This document shows, in pieces, positions 1-3,944 of a stretch of 6,413 nt of DNA. Position numbers and translations under genes: made by a program. Source of the DNA: Collinsella sp. GTDB lineage: Bacteria; Actinomycetota; Coriobacteriia; Coriobacteriales; Coriobacteriaceae. The notes under the pieces were generated by a model. It had not been told where the DNA came from and made no database searches. It worked only from the letters and a program-made list of their open reading frames with translations. Positions within the stretch are counted from its first letter, which is position 1. The number at the start of each line of letters is the position of its first letter. The stretch is from assembly GCA_014871545.1 (NCBI GenBank), contig WGSR01000089.1:1-6413 (forward strand), given 5' to 3'.

Positions 1-733
1 GGGTGTAGATGAGGTGGTGCAGACCGGTGGGAACGAGCAGCTTGTTGAGCATGCCGTAGATAAACAGACCGATGTTGCCCGACTCCTTAATGATGCCGGC
101 AACGGAGGAGATGGCACCCTGAACCGGAGGCCAAACGATGCAGAAGCCAGCGCCCATGATCCAGGAAATGATGATCATAATCAGGAACGGGAAGCGGACG
201 CCCGAGAACATCGAAAGGGCAATGGGGAACTGCTTGTTCGAGTACTTGTTGAACACGGCACCGGTGATGCAACCAAGGATGATGCCGCCGAACACGCCGG
301 TATCGAGCACCTGAATGCCCATAACGGTGGCCTGGCCGGTTCCGGTAAGACCGAGCATGCCGCTCGCATCGGCAAGAGAGCCGGTGGCGTTGAGCACGAT
401 GTTGTTAGCCTGCAGGAACAGGAAGAACGACATCAGGGCAATCAGCGAAGCATGGCCCTTGTTCTTCTTTGCCATGGCGCCGGCGATGCCCACGCAGAAC
501 AGAATCGAGAGGTTGTTGATGATAAACATCAGCGACTGATAGACAACGGCGCCCACAAGCTGGAACGGACCGGAGCCCAGTACGGGGACCAAAGCGCAGA
601 TGGTCTTGTTGGTCAGAATGATGCCCACGATGAGCAGGATGCCGGCAACCGAGAGATACATCATCGGCTGAACGATCGACTTCGCGAACACCTCCAACGG
701 CGCTTTGAAATTGAACTTCTTTTTTGCGGTCAT
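1..733 (-). CDS. PTS sugar permease, EIIC domain of the glucose/glucoside family (partial, 3' end outside window)
   Basis: This is the N-terminal 244 residues of a membrane permease that would transport and phosphorylate a sugar using phosphate from a IIA partner. Hydrophobic segments are visible at about residues 20-40, 56-86, 96-112, 145-160 and 182-202, separated by short polar loops. The stretch GVFGGIILG (146-154) and the GLHHLIYT motif (237-244) are typical of the glucose/glucoside EIIC superfamily. The catalytic region and any fused IIB domain lie beyond the left edge. The ATG at 733 is preceded by a strong ribosome site, AGGGGAG, 8 nt upstream, and the protein opens with a short basic stretch (TAKKKFNFK) before the first membrane helix. 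It is the third gene after IIA and the antiterminator, so those two very likely serve it. Substrate cannot be decided here: glucose, maltose/alpha-glucoside or an amino sugar are all possible. Confidence 0.9.
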   Translation of the reverse strand, partial: MTAKKKFNFKAPLEVFAKSIVQPMMYLSVAGILLIVGIILTNKTICALVPVLGSGPFQLVGAVVYQSLMFIINNLSILFCVGIAGAMAKKNKGHASLIALMSFFLFLQANNIVLNATGSLADASGMLGLTGTGQATVMGIQVLDTGVFGGIILGCITGAVFNKYSNKQFPIALSMFSGVRFPFLIMIIISWIMGAGFCIVWPPVQGAISSVAGIIKESGNIGLFIYGMLNKLLVPTGLHHLIYT

Positions 734-772
734 AGCGGTACTCCCCTTCCTTTTCCGCAAATTAAGACAGAT

Positions 773-825
773 GTGCCCTGGACAAGACCGTGAGCCTTGC
801 CTTATATCAATCGATGTGTGGGCAC
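773..825 (-). promoter_or_regulatory. Nested stem-loop between antiterminator and EIIC genes
   Basis: In the 99-nt gap before the EIIC gene, GTGCCC (825-820) can pair with GGGCAC (778-773). Inside it GGCAAG (801-796) can pair with CTTGTC (786-781) around a 9-nt loop. No U-tract follows and I see no clear RAT sequence here, so it is more likely an mRNA processing, stabilising or partial attenuation structure than a terminator. It could tune EIIC expression relative to IIA and the antiterminator. It may also be chance pairing. Confidence 0.3.
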
Positions 826-832
826 GTTATGC

Positions 833-1699
833 CTAGAGACCAGGTTCTCCAAGCAGGTTAACAATGTGATATGCGAGATAACTCTTCTCAGCATCGGTAA
901 CGACAACGTTATAGGTAGACGACAAGTGGGCGGCTATGGCGTCCGCGCACGAGAATGCGCACGGATACGCCGTTTCATCGATTCGGAACAGCGCGTCTCC
1001 GTTGATTTGCCCTGCCGTAGGATCGAGCGCTCGCTGTGCGAAAAACTGCAGGTGACGAACGAAACGTTCGTAAGGCAGCGAGGTGTCATCGAGGGTCGTA
1101 GCATAGCGCTTGGAAACAATCGCGAGCACGTCGCGAACAAGCTGGACCGAAACAATCAAACGATCGGAGCGTTGCGGCATGGTGGCGTTGACGATATGCA
1201 GCGTAATGAAACCCTGCTCTTCTTCGCTCATCTGAATGCCCATATACTCCTTGATAATCTGCAGCGCACGGCCCGCAAGTGCATACTCCTTGCGATAGAA
1301 CTGCTGGATCTCGAGCAGCAACGGATTCTCACAGGAGACGCCCTTGCGCTCGCGCTCCAAAGCAAGGCTGATATGGTCTGCGAGAGCAATGAGAATCTTG
1401 TCGTTGATATCAACATTGAGCTCTCGACGGAGCATCTGAACAATGTCCTCGGCAATCACGAGGTTGACGGTGGGGATGGACTCCAAAAGATGTGCCAAGC
1501 GGTCAATCGTACGCGAATCCTGAGAAGTTCCCTCCTGCAACGCGTAGGTCTTTTCGATCGACGCCTCGTCGATGGCATCGCCGGCATGACGGCCAAAGCA
1601 GAGGCCTCGACCGATGACGATGAGCTCGGAGCCATCGTCCGAAGTGACCATTGCGACGTTGTTGTTAAAAACTCGCTTGATAACCACGGTACCCACCAC
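833..1699 (-). CDS. licT: BglG/LicT-family transcription antiterminator with CAT and two PRD domains
   Basis: This is an RNA-binding antiterminator that stabilises a RAT hairpin in nascent mRNA and so prevents termination of sugar PTS operons. The first ~57 residues form the CAT RNA-binding domain: VIKRVFNNNVAMV, then ELIVIGRGLCFGRHAGD and IEKTY closely follow the LicT pattern. Two PTS regulation domains follow, with the expected phosphorylatable histidines at H109 (ADHISLAL) and H168 (TLHIVNA) in PRD1, and H216 (VRHLQFF) and H278 (AYHIVNLL) in PRD2. Length (288 aa) fits the family. The gene begins with GTG 6 nt after the IIA stop and has a weak ribosome site, which suggests translational coupling. 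A GTG at 1687, preceded by GGTGGG, would give MVIKRVFNNN, matching the usual LicT start better; the true start may be that one. Its probable RNA target lies at 2299-2335, upstream of the operon. The gene symbol is by family resemblance only. Confidence 0.93.
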   Translation of the reverse strand: MVGTVVIKRVFNNNVAMVTSDDGSELIVIGRGLCFGRHAGDAIDEASIEKTYALQEGTSQDSRTIDRLAHLLESIPTVNLVIAEDIVQMLRRELNVDINDKILIALADHISLALERERKGVSCENPLLLEIQQFYRKEYALAGRALQIIKEYMGIQMSEEEQGFITLHIVNATMPQRSDRLIVSVQLVRDVLAIVSKRYATTLDDTSLPYERFVRHLQFFAQRALDPTAGQINGDALFRIDETAYPCAFSCADAIAAHLSSTYNVVVTDAEKSYLAYHIVNLLGEPGL

Positions 1700-1705
1700 A
1701 AGAAT

Positions 1706-2218
1706 TTACTCGGAAAGCCAGACGACAGGCTCTTTAACAGCAACAGGGCCGGAAGCATGCTCACGAAGAGTCGAGTTCTCCGAGCGCTCGCACACGATAA
1801 CGAAGACCGTGGGATCGAAGCCGGCGGCGCGGACCACGTCGAAATCGACCTCGACGAGGGGCTGGCCCGCGTCAACGTGATCACCCTGGGCAACAAGCGC
1901 ATGGAAGCCCTTGCCCTCAAGTTTAACAGTGTCGATTCCGATATGCAGCATCACCTGAGCAGAGCTGTCGTCGGACATGATGCCCAGCGCGTGCTCAGTC
2001 GGAAACAGCGCCGCGACGGTGCCGGAAACAGGAGCGCACACCGTTCCCTCTTGGGGAACCACGGCAACGCCATCGCCCACTGCACGGCTGCTAAAAGCGG
2101 GGTCATTGGTATTTTCTAGATGAACAAGCTCGCCGGAAACGGGAGCGAGGATTTCGAACTCGGAAGCCGCAGTCGTCTGCTTATCCGAGCCACCCATTAG
2201 GCGAGAAAAGAAACCCAT
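1706..2218 (-). CDS. PTS glucose-type EIIA component
   Basis: This is a soluble 170-residue phosphocarrier that takes phosphate from HPr and passes it to the IIB domain of its permease. Family hallmarks are visible in order: ILAPVSGELVHL (23-34), the VAVVPQEGTVCAPVSGTV block (51-68), the supporting histidine in TEHALG (H76), and the active-site histidine in MLHIGIDTVKLEGKGF (H92). These correspond to H75 and H90 of the E. coli protein, and the length is nearly the same (169 aa there). An in-frame ATG at 2236 would add six residues (MKGHVT), but its own codons contain the ribosome site: AAGGGA at 2233-2228 sits 9 nt before the ATG at 2218, so I chose 2218. It is the first gene of the PTS operon, directly downstream of an attenuator hairpin. 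Free-standing IIA(Glc) in such a cluster usually feeds the neighbouring EIIC/EIIBC. Confidence 0.95.
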   Translation of the reverse strand: MGFFSRLMGGSDKQTTAASEFEILAPVSGELVHLENTNDPAFSSRAVGDGVAVVPQEGTVCAPVSGTVAALFPTEHALGIMSDDSSAQVMLHIGIDTVKLEGKGFHALVAQGDHVDAGQPLVEVDFDVVRAAGFDPTVFVIVCERSENSTLREHASGPVAVKEPVVWLSE

Positions 2219-2242
2219 GGTGACATGTCCCTTCATAAATAT

Positions 2243-2307
2243 AGCCCAACCAAAATCAATCGAATGCGCCCATTGAGACGCTCGCGATCAAAGACTTTGG
2301 TTAGGCC
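2243..2307 (-). terminator. Leader hairpin (conditional terminator) of the PTS operon
   Basis: GGCCTAACCAAAGTC (2307-2293) can pair over all 15 positions, with three G-U pairs, with GATTTTGGTTGGGCT (2257-2243). Inside the loop ATCG (2288-2285) can pair with CGAT (2262-2259). The run after the hairpin is ATATTT, a weak U-tract, so termination may be leaky or the hairpin may also act by occluding the ribosome site that starts 10 nt later. The 5' arm is shared with the RAT-like element, which makes the two structures mutually exclusive. This overlap is the classic design of LicT/BglG-controlled leaders. Confidence 0.65.
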
Positions 2308-2335
2308 CACGTCCGAGGGGACTCGGTAACCTTCC
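2299..2335 (-). promoter_or_regulatory. RAT-like ribonucleic antiterminator element
   Basis: The leader RNA contains GGAAGGTTAC (2335-2326), close to the canonical RAT 5' half GGATTGTTAC (8 of 10). It ends in GGCCTAACC (2307-2299), close to GGCAAAACC (7 of 9). Between them CCGAG (2326-2322) pairs with CTCGG (2317-2313) around a 4-nt loop, and GGTTA (2331-2327) can pair with TAACC (2303-2299). At 37 nt it is longer than the usual ~29-30 nt because of a GACGTG insertion on the 3' side. Binding by the LicT-like protein encoded in the same operon would block the overlapping terminator arm. The match is by eye, and the insertion is a reason for some caution. Confidence 0.6.
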
Positions 2336-2355
2336 GCATTTCTTTTACGGGGGTT

Positions 2356-2383
2356 ATTGTAGACAAGCCCAAAGCCGGAACAA
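2356..2383 (-). promoter_or_regulatory. Candidate sigma-70-type promoter of the PTS operon
   Basis: TACAAT at 2361-2356 matches the -10 consensus at five of six bases. TTGTTC at 2383-2378 is a partial -35 (TTG conserved), 16 bp away. Transcription would start near 2349, giving a leader of about 130 nt that contains the RAT-like element and terminator hairpin in the right order. CATAAT at 2391-2386 is another -10-like box but has no good partner. Confidence 0.45.
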
Positions 2384-2392
2384 TCATTATGA

Positions 2393-2437
2393 CCGGCGAA
2401 CGGTATTTTTTCTCCGATAAACGGTATTTATGCGGTA
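2393..2437. repeat. Phased TACCG motifs upstream of the PTS promoter
   Basis: On the minus strand ATACCGTTTATCGG (2427-2414) and ATACCGTTCGCCGG (2406-2393) are 14-bp direct repeats differing at three positions and spaced 21 bp apart. A third TACCG starts at 2437, 11 bp before the first. The spacing, near one and two helical turns, and the position just upstream of the -35 box fit a protein-binding site array, perhaps for an activator. Nothing identifies the regulator. Confidence 0.4.
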
Positions 2438-2441
2438 CTTA

Positions 2442-2549
2442 GGGACGTTCCTTTTCTGCCGGCACCCGGGGACACTCCTTGCTCTGGTGCATTGGGGACA
2501 GGTTTGTTTGCACCAGGTCGGTGCAGATTAACCTGGCCCCATTGCGCCA
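2442..2549. repeat. REP-like palindromic intergenic element
   Basis: This stretch lies between the EFR1 stop and the PTS promoter region. GGGAC-starting units occur at 2442 (GGGACGTTCCTT), 2469 (GGGACACTCCTT) and 2495 (GGGACAGGTTTG), 27 and 26 bp apart. From 2485 to 2504 a 20-nt arm pairs with 2530-2549 at 17 of 20 positions. Inside it TGCACC (2509-2514) pairs perfectly with GGTGCA (2520-2525) around AGGTC. This makes a long two-tier hairpin. I believe such GGGGACA/GGGACGTTCC intergenic words recur in Coriobacteriia genomes and resemble REP sequences served by Y1 (RAYT) transposases, but that is recollection, not a search. It has no U-tract; it may still end or protect the EFR1 transcript, whose stop codon is at 2564-2562. 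Confidence 0.55.
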
Positions 2550-2561
2550 ATTTCGTATGCG

Positions 2562-3323
2562 CTAGATGAAGAGCTCGCATTCCTTCCGCACGACGCAAAC
2601 CTTGCTCAGCATCTGGGAAACAGCGGATAGTTTGCTGGAATCAAGCTTGCGAGCACCTCGCGGACATACGGCGATGCAGCGCATGCAGGAGATGCACGCC
2701 TCGCCAGCTGCTCGTTTGGGGTCACCCTTGTCGATAGCACAAACGGGGCACGCCGCGGCGCATGCACCGCAGGAGACGCAATCCTCTGTTGCCTCGGGCG
2801 CCATGCGGTGACCTCCAGCTTGTTTATAAGGACGATTGCCGGGGATAGAGGGCTCGGACGCATCCTCAGCCAACAGCTTTTGCTGAATTTGCTGAGCAAA
2901 CTCAGCAAGCTGCGCCGCATCCTGCGCATCCGGACGACCGGCAGCAAACTGTCGCGCAATGGAATGTTCTGCAATGGCCGCAACTGCCGCGATCACCCGG
3001 AATCCCGCATGCTTCGCAACGTCCTCCAGCTCTACGAGCGTGTCCTCAAACGCGCGGTTTCCGTAGACGCACACCAGAACGGCCCGCGCTCCGTTGCCGT
3101 GAACCATGCCCAACCGGTCAGCCACCACAGCCGGGATTCTACCGGCATACGCCGGCACAGAGATTACGGCCACGTCGTCCTCAGTCATCGAGACAGCGCT
3201 GAAATCTAGCCCGCTATCGGTCAGATCGACGGTAACGGTATTCTTGTCCAGTGCCCCGGCCACAAGGCCAGACACCTTCTGCGTTCCACCCGTCGGACTA
3301 AACACAATTTCGAATACGCTCAT
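2562..3323 (-). CDS. EFR1-family protein: flavodoxin-like domain fused to a 2x[4Fe-4S] ferredoxin
   Basis: This is a predicted cytoplasmic electron carrier of 253 residues. The N-terminal half is flavodoxin-like: EIVFSPTGGTQKV (5-17) matches the phosphate-binding loop for FMN. VPAYAGRIP (56-64) and VCVYGNRAFEDTLVEL (84-99) match the other flavin-contacting loops. After a charged, alanine/glutamine-rich linker (about 130-165), the C-terminal part has two complete CxxCxxCxxxCP motifs, C182/C185/C188/C192 and C210/C213/C216/C220, each able to hold a [4Fe-4S] cluster. Two extra cysteines (C243, C249) lie in the tail. The ATG at 3323 has a strong purine-rich ribosome site (AGGGGGAGG) 8 nt upstream. 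It stands alone, with 343 bp to the next gene start downstream and 621 bp from the helicase stop upstream, so its partner oxidoreductase is unknown. Family identity is firm; the physiological reaction is not. Confidence 0.92.
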   Translation of the reverse strand: MSVFEIVFSPTGGTQKVSGLVAGALDKNTVTVDLTDSGLDFSAVSMTEDDVAVISVPAYAGRIPAVVADRLGMVHGNGARAVLVCVYGNRAFEDTLVELEDVAKHAGFRVIAAVAAIAEHSIARQFAAGRPDAQDAAQLAEFAQQIQQKLLAEDASEPSIPGNRPYKQAGGHRMAPEATEDCVSCGACAAACPVCAIDKGDPKRAAGEACISCMRCIAVCPRGARKLDSSKLSAVSQMLSKVCVVRKECELFI

Positions 3324-3382
3324 CGAGACACCCTCCCCCTACGTCTGGCAACGCGTCAAGCCGTTTTCACATCCAGCCAGAG

Positions 3383-3388
3383 TATACG
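3383..3388 (-). promoter_or_regulatory. Possible -10 box for the EFR1 gene
   Basis: TATACT on the minus strand matches five of six -10 consensus bases and lies about 60 bp before the EFR1 start codon. No convincing -35 hexamer is found 16-18 bp upstream, so this is a weak call. The inverted repeat at 3407-3435 would sit around the -35 region and could be an operator. Confidence 0.3.
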
Positions 3389-3406
3389 GCACGTGGGATC
3401 CCCATT

Positions 3407-3435
3407 TTGGTGCATCAAGCACCCCAATGCACCAA
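3407..3435. repeat. Perfect inverted repeat (9-bp arms, 11-bp spacer)
   Basis: TTGGTGCAT (3407-3415) is mirrored exactly by ATGCACCAA (3427-3435). The minus-strand word TGGTGCATTGGGG (3434-3422) is identical to plus-strand 2485-2497 in the REP-like element on the other side of the EFR1 gene. It may be a solo copy or relic of that repeat family, or a dyad operator for the EFR1 promoter. Confidence 0.5.
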
Positions 3436-3459
3436 CCCTACGCTGTCTACCTCTTCGTT

Positions 3460-3496
3460 TTGTATAAATTACGGTACAGATTGTATATATTTACGG
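3460..3496. repeat. AT-rich tandem motif, 21-bp phased
   Basis: TTGTATAAATTACGG (3460-3474) and TTGTATATATTTACGG (3481-3496) are near-identical and start 21 bp apart, two helical turns. This is the most AT-rich patch in the window, and lies about 140 bp upstream of the EFR1 start. It could be a promoter or a site for a regulator or nucleoid protein. The embedded CGGTA resembles the TACCG motifs at 2393-2437 on the opposite strand. No gene downstream on the plus strand would use it. Confidence 0.35.
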
Positions 3497-3533
3497 GATA
3501 CCGCCGTGTTCTCCCGAGGTACCCCATCCTGGC

Positions 3534-3770
3534 CCGTGCAAAAAACGGAGTATTCTGCAACGTGACCGCGCCAGCAATACCCCGAGCGGGCAAACCTTTA
3601 GGGCGCTGCGTCATTTTGGGTTCCGACATGGCGAGAATGACGCGCCCCTGCTCCGGAAAACGACGAAATCTGACTCAGAACGCTCGCTAGGGATATCCGA
3701 AAGCCACCGTTGGCGACGTCAAATCATATGCAGACAACTCGAACTGCAGAATACTCCAAAAAATGTACGG
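3534..3770. mobile_element. MITE-like segment with 26-bp terminal inverted repeats
   Basis: The left end (3534-3559) read on the minus strand is TGCAGAATACTCC, seven bases, then GCACGG. The right end (3745-3770) on the plus strand is TGCAGAATACTCC, seven bases, then GTACGG. The 13-mers are identical and five of six bases in the distal blocks agree, so the two ends are inverted repeats 237 bp apart end to end. The interior has no convincing gene and holds a strong imperfect palindrome (3601-3647). No clear target-site duplication is seen by eye. It could be a small non-autonomous element moved by a transposase elsewhere, a relic, or a paired regulatory repeat. Confidence 0.4.
3601..3647. repeat. 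Imperfect palindrome with 12-bp stem and 3-nt bulge
   Basis: GGGCGC (3601-3606) and GTCATT (3610-3615) are complementary to AATGAC (3636-3641) and GCGCCC (3642-3647), leaving TGC (3607-3609) as a bulge and a 20-nt loop. It lies near the middle of the segment bounded by the 26-bp inverted repeats. No U-tract follows on either strand, so it is not an obvious terminator. Structured RNA or a DNA hairpin of a mobile element are both possible. Confidence 0.45.
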
Positions 3771-3873
3771 CGCACCCCATGGGACCCATTGCCGCATGGT
3801 AGGAAACAGGCCCACGGCATCCTCTAGATGCATTCCCGAGGAAATCACATTTGAACTAGCGATCGGATACGGC

Positions 3874-3910
3874 AAACAAAAAGGGCCCCGAGCGTAGTTG
3901 CTCGGGGCCC
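3874..3910 (-). terminator. Intrinsic terminator of the helicase gene
   Basis: Minus-strand GGGCCCCGAGC (3910-3900) pairs perfectly over 11 bp with GCTCGGGGCCC (3893-3883) around a 6-nt loop, followed directly by TTTTTGTTT (3882-3874). It begins 34 nt after the helicase stop codon. This is a textbook factor-independent terminator and isolates the helicase from the EFR1 gene downstream. Confidence 0.95.
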
Positions 3911-3944
3911 TTGGTTCACCTCGCTCTAGCGGGCGATGCGTATG

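Noticed and set aside
797..2119. A 440-codon plus-strand open frame across the antiterminator and IIA genes, and a similar 259-codon one (14-793) across EIIC
   Set aside because: Both lie antisense to genes with clear family motifs, and their products resemble no known fold. They are shadows of biased codon use.
2442..2549. CRISPR array reading of the GGGAC units
   Set aside because: Only three short, diverging units with no conserved full-length repeat, no uniform spacers and no cas genes nearby.
3447..3629. Small minus-strand ORF (60 aa) in the intergenic region
   Set aside because: No ribosome site before its ATG, no recognisable domain, and it runs across the inverted-repeat end and the AT-rich repeat. 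Probably non-coding.
3106..3690. 194-codon plus-strand frame reaching from EFR1 into the intergenic region
   Set aside because: Its first third is antisense to the EFR1 flavodoxin domain and the rest covers repeat DNA. There is no sign of protein-like composition.
3687..3875. Small minus-strand ORF (62 aa) just after the helicase terminator
   Set aside because: It begins right at the terminator T-tract with no promoter or ribosome site visible, spans the right inverted repeat, and matches no family I recognise.
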